In this document: positions 9,362 to 19,900 of the stretch, piece by piece
Layout: each line of letters begins with the position of its first letter
Numbering within the stretch: the first letter of the stretch is position 1
Assembly: GCF_000961795.1 (NCBI RefSeq)
Contig: NZ_LADU01000019.1
Span: forward strand, 17,232 to 81,231
Reading direction: 5' to 3'
Source: Hyphomonas sp. BRH_c22
GTDB lineage: Bacteria > Pseudomonadota > Alphaproteobacteria > Caulobacterales > Hyphomonadaceae
DNA: 64,000 bases
Notes under the pieces: generated by a model
Databases searched by the model: none
What the model was told of the DNA's origin: nothing
Seen by the model: the letters and a program-made list of their open reading frames with translations, nothing else
Position numbers and translations under genes: made by a program

Positions 9362-10225
9362 CTATGCGTCCCGCTTCAGGCGGGCAATCAGGCTGCTCGT
9401 ATCCCAGCGGGCGCCGCCCATCGCCTGAACGTCGGCATAATACTGGTCCACCGTCGCCGTCATCGGCAGGCTCGCGCCATTCTCGCGTGCTGCCTCCAGC
9501 GTGATGCGCAGGTCCTTGCGCATCCAGTCGACCGCAAAGCCATGCGTGAAGTGACCGGCAACCATCGTCTCCCAGCGGTTCTCCATCTGCCAGCTCTGGG
9601 CCGCACCGCCACTGATCGCCGCGATCACTTTCGCCGCGTCCAGTCCGGCTTTCTCGGCAAAGTGCAGCCCCTCGGCGAGGCCCTGCACGATTCCCGCAAT
9701 GCAGATCTGGTTGACGGACTTGGCGAGTTGCCCTGCGCCGCTGTCACCGATCAGCGTCATCGACTTGCCGAACGCAGCCATCACCGGCTCGGCCGCCGCG
9801 AAGGCACGCTCGTCTCCGCCGCACATGATGGTCAGCTTGCCATTCACCGCGCCTGCTTCGCCGCCGGAGATCGGCGCGTCAATGAAATGCGCCCCCTTGG
9901 CCTTGCACCGCTCATACAGTTCACGCGCCAGCCCGGCCGACGCCGTCGTATGATCGACCACGATCATGCCGGCGCCGAGGCTCGGCTCCAGCGCGTCAAA
10001 TACAGTGCGCACATCCGGGTCATCGCCGAGGCACAGGAACACGAATTCCGCGCCGAAGGCGGCGGTTGCCGGATCTTTCGCGACCTCGCCCTTGTGTGCC
10101 TTTTTCCAAGCCGCGCTCTTGGCACCGGTTCGGTTCCAGACGCTGACCTGATGCCCGGCCCGGGCCAGGTGCCCCGCCATGTGAAACCCCATCACGCCAA
10201 GTCCAAGGAATGCCGTCCGCGCCAT
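9362..10225 (-). CDS. NAD(P)-dependent oxidoreductase, 3-hydroxyisobutyrate dehydrogenase family
   Basis: Predicted beta-hydroxyacid dehydrogenase of 287 residues. The N-terminal Rossmann motif is GLGVMGFHMAGHLARAGH (GxGxMG, residues 7-12). The substrate-binding DAPISGGEAGA is near residue 118 and the catalytic Lys is in GQLAKSVNQ near residue 168. These place it with 3-hydroxyisobutyrate, tartronate semialdehyde and glyoxylate/succinic semialdehyde reductases; the exact substrate cannot be read. It is divergent from the MotB-like gene across a region with an inverted repeat. Confidence 0.85.
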   Translation of the reverse strand: MARTAFLGLGVMGFHMAGHLARAGHQVSVWNRTGAKSAAWKKAHKGEVAKDPATAAFGAEFVFLCLGDDPDVRTVFDALEPSLGAGMIVVDHTTASAGLARELYERCKAKGAHFIDAPISGGEAGAVNGKLTIMCGGDERAFAAAEPVMAAFGKSMTLIGDSGAGQLAKSVNQICIAGIVQGLAEGLHFAEKAGLDAAKVIAAISGGAAQSWQMENRWETMVAGHFTHGFAVDWMRKDLRITLEAARENGASLPMTATVDQYYADVQAMGGARWDTSSLIARLKRDA

Positions 10226-10250
10226 GTCTCTGTCTCCTGTTATGCTAGGC

Positions 10251-10277
10251 GGATTAGATCAAATTTCATCTAAATCC
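10251..10277. promoter_or_regulatory. AT-rich imperfect inverted repeat between divergent genes
   Basis: GGATTAGAT at 10251 mirrors ATCTAAATCC ending at 10277, around the AT centre caaatttc. It is in an otherwise GC-rich region between the oxidoreductase and the MotB-like gene and could be an operator. Confidence 0.3.
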
Positions 10278-10356
10278 TACCCTTGCCTTAGACCTGACCT
10301 TCACCATGGCCTGCTATGACTGGCACATCGGATCAGAAGGACCGGATTTCGAGCGC

Positions 10357-11040
10357 ATGGCGATTGCCACTCACTCTCGGCGGTATGCGGGCAGAATGCC
10401 CGCCGCGCCTGCCCGCAAAACGGGCACCTGGAAGATGGCCTATGCCGACTTCCTCACCGCGCTCATGGCATTCTTTCTCCTGATGTGGATCATCAGCGGC
10501 GTCTCTCCCGAGGGCCGTGACGAAATCGCCAAACACTTCAACAGCAACACCTCTCCCACCGCCCAGTCAGCGGCGGCTGAAACCAGTTCGGCTGCAGGCC
10601 GCCTGTTCACGGCGCTCAGCCAGCAATCGGGCCTTGTCGCGGCGGGCGACAGTGTTGTCCTCGCCCGCGAAGCAGACGGCGTCCGCATCGACCTTGTCGA
10701 TTCGGCGCGCAATCCGCTGTTTGATTCGGGCAGCGGTGCCTTCTCGCCAGCCGGCCTCGCCCTTGCCGAGACAACCGGTCATGTCCTGATGCAGTTTTCC
10801 GAACCTGTGTCCATCGAAGGTCATACCGATGCCTTCAGCGGTGCCAGCTCGACCTATTCCAACTGGGAACTCTCGTCAGACCGGGCCAATGAGGCCCGCC
10901 GCGCCCTGATCGCCGCCGGTCTGGCACCGGCCCGCATCCGCGCTGTCACAGGTCTGGCAGACACGCGGCCCTTGCAGGCGGGCCAACCGCACTTGTCAGC
11001 AAACCGCCGCGTCAGCATACTGGTTCACATTCACGACTGA
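10357..11040 (+). CDS. MotB-like protein (plug helix plus OmpA/MotB peptidoglycan-binding domain)
   Basis: Resembles the flagellar stator subunit MotB. A short cytoplasmic tail is followed by TWKMAYADFLTALMAFFLL, with the proton-channel Asp in the YADF motif, then a linker and a C-terminal OmpA-like domain (IEGHTDAF through LSANRRVSI). At 227 residues it is shorter than E. coli MotB (about 308). The start at 10357 gives a tail similar in length to MotB; starts at 10306 or 10396 are possible, and none has a clear ribosome binding site. No motA or other flagellar gene is adjacent. Confidence 0.75.
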   Translation: MAIATHSRRYAGRMPAAPARKTGTWKMAYADFLTALMAFFLLMWIISGVSPEGRDEIAKHFNSNTSPTAQSAAAETSSAAGRLFTALSQQSGLVAAGDSVVLAREADGVRIDLVDSARNPLFDSGSGAFSPAGLALAETTGHVLMQFSEPVSIEGHTDAFSGASSTYSNWELSSDRANEARRALIAAGLAPARIRAVTGLADTRPLQAGQPHLSANRRVSILVHIHD

Positions 11041-11084
11041 TAACCTGTATGGGGGACAGTGCGCGCTGAAGAACCGGAGCCTTG

Positions 11085-12929
11085 ATGATCGCTGACTTCC
11101 TGGCCCACTGGCCCATGTGGGCAAGCCTCGCGGTTGTTCTCGCTGCAATTGGTTTCTACATGTCGGACCGCTGGCCGATGGAGCTTGTCTCTGTCGGGGT
11201 AATGGCGGCTTTGCTCCTGCTGTTCACAATTCCCGGCGCGCATGGCGCAGACGGTTCACCCATCAGCGCGGCAGAGCTTCTGTCCGGCTTCGGCAATCCG
11301 GCCCTGATCACCATCATGGCCCTGCTCGTCGTCGGCCAGGGCCTCTTCCAGACCGGCGCCCTCGACGGGCCGACAAAGGCGCTCGTCGCCGGCTATGAAA
11401 AGCGCCCGATTGCCACGCTCGTCCTCGCCTTTCTCGGCGTCTTCGTGACCAGCGCCTTCGTCAACAATACGCCTATCGTCATCATGTTCCTGCCGGTGAT
11501 GAGCGCCATCGCCAAGCGGATGAATGCCTCGCAATCCAAGCTGATGATGCCGCTCAGCTTCGCCTCGATCTTTGCCGGCATGACCACACTGATCGGTACC
11601 TCGACCAACCTGCTCGCTGCCGAGGCCTTCCAGCGCATCGAAGGCCGCCAGCTCGGCTTCTTCGACCAGTCGCCCATGGGCCTCATCCTTGCCGGCGCGG
11701 GGTTTATCTACCTTGCCATCTTCTCGAAATTCCTCCTGCCCAATCGCCGCGGCCTCAGCGACGAGCTGGCCCAGCCCTCCGGCAAGCAGTTCGTCGCCCA
11801 GATCGAAGTCACCTTCGGCCACTTCCTGAAGGGCAAGAAGCCCGTCGCAGGCATGTTTGCCGACCTGCCCGACATGACCGTCCGCATGATCCAGCGCGGC
11901 GAACGCGCCTTCCTGCCGCCCTATGAGGACATCACCCTACAGCCGGGTGACCTCGTCATCGTCGCCGCCACCCGCGCCGCCCTCCAGAACGTCCTCGCCC
12001 GCCAGCCGGACTTCCTCCAGCAGGTCTGGGAATCGGCCGGCGGCGACCTCGACGATAACAGCCGTCCCGGCGCGCTCGCCCTCACCGAAGCCGTCATTGC
12101 GCCCGGCTCGCGCATGGTCGGGCGCACGGTCGAGATGCTGGGTTTCCGCCGTCTCACCCGCGCCGTCACCCTCGGCATCCAGCGCCGCAGCCGCATGATT
12201 CGCACCAAGCTCGGCGAAATCCGGCTCGAATCCGGCGACACGCTGCTGCTGTGCGGCCCGGTCGATGCCTTCCGGGAATTGCGGTCCAGCCGCGACATCA
12301 TCCTGCTCGAATGGTCCCAGACCGAAATCCCGCTCACCACCCGCGCCGTCGCCGCCCGCCTCATCGCCCTCGCCATGGTCGCCCTCGCCGCCACCAGTGT
12401 CATCTCCATCCTTCACGCCTCGGTCCTGGCGGCCGTCGCCATGCTGGTTCTAGGCTGCGTCAACACCCGCCAGGCCAGCCGTTCGCTGGACCTGCGCATC
12501 TTCCTTGTCATCGGGGCGGCCCTCGCCATGGGCATGGCGCTTGAAAAGACTGGTGCTGCAGCAGCCATTGCACATGCGGTGGTGAACTTCGCGGCGCCGT
12601 ACGGCACGCTGGCGGTCCTCTCGGCCCTGTTCATCAGCGTCGCCATCCTGACCAACCTGCTGACCAATGCCGCCACCGCGATCCTGTTCTCGCCGATTGC
12701 CCTGTCGGCGGCGTCCGAACTCGGCGTCAGCGACCCGTTACCCTTCCTTCTGGCCGTGATCTACGGGGCAAATTGCAGCTTCGCCACCCCCTTCGCCTAC
12801 CAGACCAACATGCTCGTCATGGGCCCCGGACACTACAAATTCGGCGATTTCATGAAATTCGGCGCCCCGCTCGTTTTGGTACTTTGGTGTGTCTTTACGA
12901 TCTTCGCCCCTTGGCGGTTTGATCTGTAA
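11085..12929 (+). CDS. SLC13/DASS-type anion transporter with two RCK_C domains
   Basis: Inner-membrane transporter of 614 residues. The two hydrophobic halves carry the family Ser-Asn-Thr-type elements: NNTPIVIMFLP and TTLIGTSTNLLA in the first, LTNLLTNAATAILFSP and NCSFATPFAYQTNMLVMG in the second. Between them, at about 200-380, are two soluble RCK_C/TrkA_C-like domains, an architecture found in the YfbS/SAC1-like branch. Substrates in the family include sulfate and dicarboxylates; the substrate here cannot be told. The start is the ATG at 11085 following ccggag. Confidence 0.85.
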   Translation: MIADFLAHWPMWASLAVVLAAIGFYMSDRWPMELVSVGVMAALLLLFTIPGAHGADGSPISAAELLSGFGNPALITIMALLVVGQGLFQTGALDGPTKALVAGYEKRPIATLVLAFLGVFVTSAFVNNTPIVIMFLPVMSAIAKRMNASQSKLMMPLSFASIFAGMTTLIGTSTNLLAAEAFQRIEGRQLGFFDQSPMGLILAGAGFIYLAIFSKFLLPNRRGLSDELAQPSGKQFVAQIEVTFGHFLKGKKPVAGMFADLPDMTVRMIQRGERAFLPPYEDITLQPGDLVIVAATRAALQNVLARQPDFLQQVWESAGGDLDDNSRPGALALTEAVIAPGSRMVGRTVEMLGFRRLTRAVTLGIQRRSRMIRTKLGEIRLESGDTLLLCGPVDAFRELRSSRDIILLEWSQTEIPLTTRAVAARLIALAMVALAATSVISILHASVLAAVAMLVLGCVNTRQASRSLDLRIFLVIGAALAMGMALEKTGAAAAIAHAVVNFAAPYGTLAVLSALFISVAILTNLLTNAATAILFSPIALSAASELGVSDPLPFLLAVIYGANCSFATPFAYQTNMLVMGPGHYKFGDFMKFGAPLVLVLWCVFTIFAPWRFDL

Positions 12930-12946
12930 GTGTATCGTCTCAAACC

Positions 12947-13705
12947 ATGAAGTTCACGGACTCCAACATTTTGCCTGCCGGGCTCGAGCGCTCGTTGCGT
13001 TTCTACGTGACGAACCCCAGCCCGTGCCCGTATCTGCCCGGCATGCGCGAGCGCAAAGCTTTCACCAATCTCGCCGTCTCTGACGCCGACTCGATCCACA
13101 ATTCGCTCAGCCAGGCCGGCTTCCGACGCAGCCAGACCATCGCCTACCGGCCCGCCTGCCCGCGCTGCAATGCCTGCCGCAGCGTGCGCGTGCCGACGCG
13201 CGAATTCATCCAGTCCCGCAATGACCGCCGCGCCATCGCCCGCAATGCCTCGCTGGTGCGCTCGCCGGTCCAGGCCGTCGCCACGCGCGAACAGTTCCGC
13301 CTGCTTCGCGATTATGTGAAAACCCGCCACGACAAGGGCGGCATGTCCGAAATGACCTATCGCGACTATGTCACCATGGTCGGCGGCAGCCCGGTGCAGA
13401 GCCTGATCTTCGAGTATCGTGACGGCACCGATAGTGACGCGCCCCTGATCGCGGTGTCGATCACCGATGTCCTGCGCGACGGTTTCTCGATGGTCTACAC
13501 CTTCTTCGACCCGGCGATGGAATCGCGCGGCCTCGGCCACTTCATGATCCTCGACCACATCCGGCACGCCCAGGACCTCGGCTTGCCGCACGTCTATCTC
13601 GGCTATTGGGTCAAAGGCAGCCCGAAGATGGACTACAAGCGTCGCTACAAGCCCCTCGAAGTGCTGGACGGCGACCAGTGGCGAACGCTAAGAGACGACG
13701 AATAG
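12947..13705 (+). CDS. bpt: Aspartate/glutamate leucyltransferase (arginyltransferase family)
   Basis: Transfers Leu from Leu-tRNA to proteins with N-terminal Asp or Glu, marking them for ClpS/ClpAP degradation (N-end rule). The 252 residues are typical. Conserved cysteines occur in PSPCPYLPGM and CPRCNACRSVRVP, with the C-terminal GNAT-like signature VYTFFDP and YLGYWVKGSPKMDYKRRYKP. It starts 17 bp after the transporter stop. Confidence 0.93.
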   Translation: MKFTDSNILPAGLERSLRFYVTNPSPCPYLPGMRERKAFTNLAVSDADSIHNSLSQAGFRRSQTIAYRPACPRCNACRSVRVPTREFIQSRNDRRAIARNASLVRSPVQAVATREQFRLLRDYVKTRHDKGGMSEMTYRDYVTMVGGSPVQSLIFEYRDGTDSDAPLIAVSITDVLRDGFSMVYTFFDPAMESRGLGHFMILDHIRHAQDLGLPHVYLGYWVKGSPKMDYKRRYKPLEVLDGDQWRTLRDDE

Positions 13706-13747
13706 TCCCTGATTCATGACAGGGCGGGTCGCTGGGGAGGACCATGC

Positions 13748-14857
13748 ATGATCAACCGACGCAATATGGTTGGCGCCGGCCTGCTCGGCGCAGCCGGAGC
13801 CGCCGCCGCGTTTGCCAACCCGGAAGCCGCGCAGGTTCTCGCCCCCGCGAAGATCAACCGCAGCCGCCGCAAGTTCAACATGGTCACCACCTGGCCCAAG
13901 GGCCTGCCGGGCCTCGGGCGCGCCGCCGAACGGGTGGCCGAGCGGGTCTTCGCCATGTCCGATGGCCTGATGGAGATCAAGGTTTTCGCCGCCGGCGAGC
14001 TGGTGCCCGCCTTTGAAAGCTTCGATGCCGTCGCCAATGGTTCGGCCGACATGTATCACGGCGCCGAATATTACTGGACGGCCAAGTCCACCGCCTTCCC
14101 CTTCTTTACCGCCGTGCCCTTCGGCATGACGGCCCAGGAGATCATGGGCTGGATCGATTTCGGCGGCGGCCAGCAACTCTGGGACGAACTCTCCGGCCAG
14201 TTCGGCGTCAAGGCCATTCAGGGCGCCAATACCGGCCACCAGATGGGCGGCTGGTTCCGCAAGGAAATCAACAGCCTGGATGATCTGGTCGGCCTCAAAA
14301 TGCGCATTCCCGGCCAGGGCGGCGACGTGCTGCGGGCCCTCGGCGGATCGGCCATCTCACTGTCGGGCGGCGAAATCTATCAGGCCCTGCAGACCGGCTC
14401 CATCGACGCCACCGAATGGGTGGGCCCGTGGAACGACTACGCCCTCGGCTTCCACCGCGAAGCGCCTTACTATTACGGCCCCGGCTTCCACGAACCGGGC
14501 GCCAGCCTCGCCGTCGGCATCAATCTCAAAGTGTGGGAAGGCCTCACACCGGGCGAAAGGGCCATCATCACGGCGGCCTGCGAGGCGACCAACCACACAT
14601 CGCTTGGCGAATTCACCTACCAGAACTCGGTCTATCTCGACCTGCTCGTGCGCGAACACGGCACGAAACTGCGGTCATTCCCGCCGGAAGTCGTTGCGCG
14701 TATGGCCGAAGCCGCCGCGGATGTCCGCGCCGCCAGCGGCCGGGATGGTATCGAAAGGCGCATCTATGAGAGCTTCGAGACAAGCCTGAAACTCATGCGC
14801 GGCTGGGCGTCGGTTTCCGACGGCGCCTATTATACTGCCCGCGAACTCGGCAAATAG
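13748..14857 (+). CDS. TRAP transporter substrate-binding protein (DctP/TakP type) with Tat signal
   Basis: Periplasmic receptor of a tripartite ATP-independent transporter. The 369-residue precursor begins INRRNMVGAGLLGAAG, a twin-arginine signal, so it is probably exported folded. The mature part has FNMVTTWPKGLPGLG near residue 38, GGQQLWDEL, MRIPGQGGDVLRALG and SIDATEWVGPWND, which resemble the TakP branch that binds 2-oxo acids. The start has a strong ribosome binding site (GGAGGA). It heads a P-Q-M-aminotransferase operon. Confidence 0.9.
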   Translation: MINRRNMVGAGLLGAAGAAAAFANPEAAQVLAPAKINRSRRKFNMVTTWPKGLPGLGRAAERVAERVFAMSDGLMEIKVFAAGELVPAFESFDAVANGSADMYHGAEYYWTAKSTAFPFFTAVPFGMTAQEIMGWIDFGGGQQLWDELSGQFGVKAIQGANTGHQMGGWFRKEINSLDDLVGLKMRIPGQGGDVLRALGGSAISLSGGEIYQALQTGSIDATEWVGPWNDYALGFHREAPYYYGPGFHEPGASLAVGINLKVWEGLTPGERAIITAACEATNHTSLGEFTYQNSVYLDLLVREHGTKLRSFPPEVVARMAEAAADVRAASGRDGIERRIYESFETSLKLMRGWASVSDGAYYTARELGK

Positions 14858-14870
14858 GCTGGCGGGGCAG

Positions 14871-15548
14871 ATGGTGGATCCCGGTGTTTTCCTGCTGATC
14901 GGTGACTGGCTGAAGGTCATCGGCATCCTGTGCCTGCCTTTCTTCCTCGTGCCCCTGATCGCCGTGGCCTTGCCGGGAAGGCTCGACGGTCTCGCCAAAC
15001 GCATGATCGCGGGCCTTGATGCCCTGTCCGGCGCCGCGCTCAACGCCGCCATTTTCAGCGCCCTCCTGCTGGTCGTCTCACAGCTCGCGGTTGTCATTCT
15101 GCGCTATGCGTTCGGCCTCTCCTTCACCTGGCTCAGCGAGATCGTCATCTACGCCTTCGCCGCCATGTTCATGCTCGGCTCGGCCGCCGCCCTGCGCGAT
15201 GATGCCCATGTCCGGGTCGACATCCTGCGTCCCCGCTTTGGCGAGTCAGGGCGCAACTGGATCGAGCTTGTCGGCACCTATCTCTTCCTCTTCCCCATCT
15301 GCCTGCGCCTCATCACCAATGGCGAACAGGGCCTGACCCGCTCATGGTCCTTGCTCGAAGGCTCCCGCGAATCCGATGGCCTGCCGATCCTCTTCCTGTT
15401 CAAGACGCTCGTGCCCGTTTTCGCGATCCTGCTGATGGGGGCGGGCCTCTCCGTGGCGCTGAAAGCGGCGCTCCGGCTGACGGGCGCGCTGGCGCCCGCC
15501 GCCACGCCCATCGAAGGCGAAACCGGGGGAGGCCATGATGGAGTTTGA
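14871..15548 (+). CDS. TRAP transporter small membrane subunit (DctQ type)
   Basis: Four-helix DctQ-type subunit of 225 residues. Family sequence includes VVILRYAFGLSFTWLSEIVIYAFAAMFMLGSAAALRDDAHVRVDIL, seen here from residue 74 to about 120 (the tail RDDAHVRVDIL is diagnostic). An N-terminal extension with one more hydrophobic helix precedes it. The 3' end overlaps the DctM gene by 14 bp. Confidence 0.88.
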   Translation: MVDPGVFLLIGDWLKVIGILCLPFFLVPLIAVALPGRLDGLAKRMIAGLDALSGAALNAAIFSALLLVVSQLAVVILRYAFGLSFTWLSEIVIYAFAAMFMLGSAAALRDDAHVRVDILRPRFGESGRNWIELVGTYLFLFPICLRLITNGEQGLTRSWSLLEGSRESDGLPILFLFKTLVPVFAILLMGAGLSVALKAALRLTGALAPAATPIEGETGGGHDGV

Positions 15549-17118
15549 GATCATCCTCGCCGTCGCCATGTTCGCCTGCGCCATCCTTGGCCTACTGGCG
15601 GGCTATTCCGTGGCGCTGACCCTTGGCGGCGTCGCCCTCCTCTTCGCCCTTGTCGGCATCGCCACCGGCACATTCTCCGCCTCTTTCCTGATCGCCTTCC
15701 CCAGCCGCATCCAGGGCGGCTCGATCATGCAGAGCCAGACACTGGTTGCCGTGCCCCTGTTCGTCCTGATGGGCGTCATCCTCGAACGCTCCCGCGTGGC
15801 GGAAGACCTGCTGCACATTGCCAGCCGCCTACTGGCGAAAGTGCGCGGCGGCCTCGGCTATGCCGTCATCCTCGTGGGCGCCCTGCTGGCCGCTTCCACC
15901 GGCATCGTCGGCGCCACCGTCATCACGATGACGCTGATCGCCCTGCCCACCATGCTGCGCCAGGGATACGACCCCAAACTCGCCACCGGCACCATTGCCG
16001 CCTCAGGCACGCTCGGCCAGATCATCCCGCCCTCCATCGTGCTGATCCTGCTCGCAGACGCCGTCTCCAATGCCGCCAGCCAGGCCAGCCTCAAGGGCGC
16101 AGGATCCGGCGTCGTCTCCGTCGGAGACCTCTTTGCTGGGGCGCTCATTCCCGGCATCCTGCTCGTCGTCTTCTACCTGCTCTACATCGCGGTAACCGCC
16201 TTCTTCCGCCCTGCCGCCTGCCCGACGGTCACGCTCGCCGAAGATACCGAACCGCTGACCGTCAAGGAAGTCGCCTTCGGCCTTGGCGCGCCGCTCCTGC
16301 TGATCGTGGCCGTGCTCGGCGCCATCCTCGGCGGTGTCGCCCCGCCCACTGAAGCCGCTGCAATCGGCGCAGCAGGCGCCGTCCTTCTCGCAGGGCTGCG
16401 CCTCTCGGAAGAGGCCAACAGCCGCCTCTCCCCGCTCCTCCTTGCCGGTCTCGTCAGCATCGCGGCGATCCTTCTGCTGCGCAATACGATGGACCTGCGC
16501 GCGGGGGTCGAAACCATCAGCGCCGGCAATGCCATCGGCATCGTGCTCACCCTGCTCGCCAGCCTTGTTTTCTTCGCCGGTTTCGCTGCGGGCCTGCTTG
16601 TCCTGCGCAAGGTGCGCCAGCTCCTGCCCGCCCTCACCAGCGCCACGCACATCACCAGCATGGTCTTCCTCATCCTGATCGGCGCCTCGCTGTTCAGCCT
16701 CGTCTTCCGCGGCTATGGCGGCGACGAAATGGTGGCGGAAATCCTCCACATGGCCCCCGGCGGCAAATGGGGGGCTCTCGCGCTCACCATGCTCGTCATG
16801 TTCATCCTCGGCTTCTTCCTCGACTTCATCGAGATCGTGTTCGTGGTCGTGCCCCTCGTGGCCCCGCCTTTGATCATTCTCGGCTTCGATCCGGTCTGGC
16901 TGGCCATCCTCATGGCGCTGAACCTGCAGACCAGCTTCCTCACGCCGCCCTTCGGCTTTGCGCTGTTCTACCTGCGCGGCGCAGCACCGGACGAGATCAG
17001 GACCACGGACATCTGGCGCGGTGCCGTGCCGTTCATCGGCCTTCAGGTCGCCATGATCATCCTCGTCGCCGCCGTTCCCGCCCTCGCCACCTGGCTGCCA
17101 GGCCTAGCAGCCCATTGA
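15535..17118 (+). CDS. TRAP transporter large membrane subunit (DctM type)
   Basis: Twelve-or-more-helix permease subunit that drives uptake with the ion gradient. The 527 residues exceed the usual 425-450 because of an extra hydrophobic region (about 300-380), as in long DctM variants. Recognisable parts are ASTGIVGATVITMTLIALPTM, GTLGQIIPPSIVLILL, FFLDFIEIVFVVVPL and SFLTPPFGFALFYL. The gene overlaps dctQ by 14 bp, and its stop codon overlaps the aminotransferase start. Confidence 0.9.
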   Translation: MMEFEIILAVAMFACAILGLLAGYSVALTLGGVALLFALVGIATGTFSASFLIAFPSRIQGGSIMQSQTLVAVPLFVLMGVILERSRVAEDLLHIASRLLAKVRGGLGYAVILVGALLAASTGIVGATVITMTLIALPTMLRQGYDPKLATGTIAASGTLGQIIPPSIVLILLADAVSNAASQASLKGAGSGVVSVGDLFAGALIPGILLVVFYLLYIAVTAFFRPAACPTVTLAEDTEPLTVKEVAFGLGAPLLLIVAVLGAILGGVAPPTEAAAIGAAGAVLLAGLRLSEEANSRLSPLLLAGLVSIAAILLLRNTMDLRAGVETISAGNAIGIVLTLLASLVFFAGFAAGLLVLRKVRQLLPALTSATHITSMVFLILIGASLFSLVFRGYGGDEMVAEILHMAPGGKWGALALTMLVMFILGFFLDFIEIVFVVVPLVAPPLIILGFDPVWLAILMALNLQTSFLTPPFGFALFYLRGAAPDEIRTTDIWRGAVPFIGLQVAMIILVAAVPALATWLPGLAAH

Positions 17119-18245
17119 GCCAGGATGTCGCCCCCTTCCGCGCAATTGCCGTCAGCCGCCTTGCCCACGAGCTGCAGGCCGCAGGGCGCTCGGTCATCCA
17201 TATGGAATTTGGCCAGCCATCGACGGGCGCGCCGAGACGCGCCGTTGAAACCGCGCACAGGATTCTCGACACTGAATCGATGGGCTATTGGGAAAGCCCG
17301 GCCCTCAAGGCACGCATCTGCCAGCACTATAGCGACACTTACGGGGTCGAGGTCACGCCCCGCCGCCTCGCCATCACCTGCGGCGCCTCGCCCGCCCTCG
17401 TGCTCGCCCTGTCGTCGGCCTTCGCGCCGGGTGACACGGTTGCCCTCGCCCGGCCGGGCTATGTCGCCTACCGCAACACGCTGCGCGCGCTGAACCTTGT
17501 CCCCGCCGAAATCGAATGCGGCGAGGAGACCCGCTTCCAGCTGACCGCCGCCCAGATCGCCGCGCTCGATCCCGCTCCCGCCGGCCTCATCATCGCCAGC
17601 CCCGCCAACCCGACCGGCACCATCCTGCCCGAGGCCGAACTCGCCGCCATCGTGGCCGTCTGCGCCGCGCGCGGCATCCGCATCATCTCCGACGAAATCT
17701 ATCACGGCCTTTCCTATGGCCCGCGCACGGCCTCGATCCTCGAGCACACGGCCGATGCCTTCGTCATCAATTCCTTCTCGAAATATTTCTCGATGGCGGG
17801 CTGGCGCCTCGGCTGGATCGTTTCGCCGGACGACATGGCCAGCCGCGTCGCTGCGTATATCGGCAACATGTTCCTCACCGCGCCGTCCCTGTCCCAGCAT
17901 GCCGGTCTCGTCGCCATGGATTGCCGCGACGAACTGGAAGGCCATGTGCAGACCTACACGCACAATCGCGACCTCATGCTCGCCGCCCTGCCCGCCCTCG
18001 GCCTCGAACGCATCGCCCCGCCGGACGGCGCCTTCTACATCTATGCTGACATTTCGCGCTTCACCGATGACAGCCTGGAATTCTGCATGCAGCTGCTGAA
18101 AGACACCGGCGTCGCCACCGCCCCCGGCGTCGATTTCGACCCGGTCGACGGCCACCGCTTCATGCGCTTCTCATTCGCCGTCTCCACACCGGAAGTCGAA
18201 GATGCCCTCGCCCGCATCACGCCCTGGTTCAAGGCGCGCGGCTGA
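17115..18245 (+). CDS. PLP-dependent class I/II aminotransferase
   Basis: Fold-type I aminotransferase of 376 residues. The PLP Lys is in NSFSKYFSMAGWRLGW, the ASPANPTGT segment with the conserved Asn is near residue 157, and FGQPSTGAP is near the N-terminus. The only start consistent with the family N-terminus is TTG at 17115, whose last bases form the DctM stop (TTGA overlap). Coupling to a TRAP system of the 2-oxo-acid-binding type suggests that the imported acid, or its amino acid counterpart, is the substrate; this is inference. Confidence 0.85.
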   Translation: MSQDVAPFRAIAVSRLAHELQAAGRSVIHMEFGQPSTGAPRRAVETAHRILDTESMGYWESPALKARICQHYSDTYGVEVTPRRLAITCGASPALVLALSSAFAPGDTVALARPGYVAYRNTLRALNLVPAEIECGEETRFQLTAAQIAALDPAPAGLIIASPANPTGTILPEAELAAIVAVCAARGIRIISDEIYHGLSYGPRTASILEHTADAFVINSFSKYFSMAGWRLGWIVSPDDMASRVAAYIGNMFLTAPSLSQHAGLVAMDCRDELEGHVQTYTHNRDLMLAALPALGLERIAPPDGAFYIYADISRFTDDSLEFCMQLLKDTGVATAPGVDFDPVDGHRFMRFSFAVSTPEVEDALARITPWFKARG

Positions 18246-18268
18246 CTCCCGTCCCGCTTCCCAAACAA

Positions 18269-18325
18269 GCTCATCCTGAGCGAAGCCTGTCCCTGCGCAG
18301 GCAGGGATCGAAGGACGAGCCGGGC
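18269..18325 (+). repeat. REP-like palindromic repeat, copy A
   Basis: This 57-bp unit begins GCTCATCCTGAGCGAAGC, has an internal hairpin around CCTGCGCAGG, and ends GGACGAGCCGGGC. It differs at one position from copy B at 33956-34012. Terminal segments GCTCATCC and GGACGAGC are near-complementary, so the whole unit folds. Confidence 0.8.
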
Positions 18326-18348
18326 TGAACCCATGTCTCGCTCACGCC

Positions 18349-18368
18349 CATCCTTCGACTTCGCTCAG
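18349..18368 (-). repeat. REP-like repeat, inverted copy, interrupted by the IS110 element
   Basis: CCATCCTTCGACTTCGCTCAG is broken after the final AG; the missing arm GGATGAGC resumes at 19489 on the other side of the IS. Rejoining both gives CTTCGCTCAGGATGAGC, the reverse complement of the start of copy A. The rejoined sequence is the pre-insertion target site. Confidence 0.75.
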
Positions 18369-18383
18369 CGACTGTCTTGGGGG

Positions 18384-19846
<1,463 letters not shown>

Positions 19847-19900
19847 CTCATGTCCTTCCACGACAGGCATGGGAGGCACACTACATGCAAACAGGAAGGA

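Noticed and set aside
8765..10273. Long plus-strand open frame (502 codons) opposite DUF389 and the oxidoreductase
   Set aside because: Shadow frame with His/Arg/Gln-rich composition.
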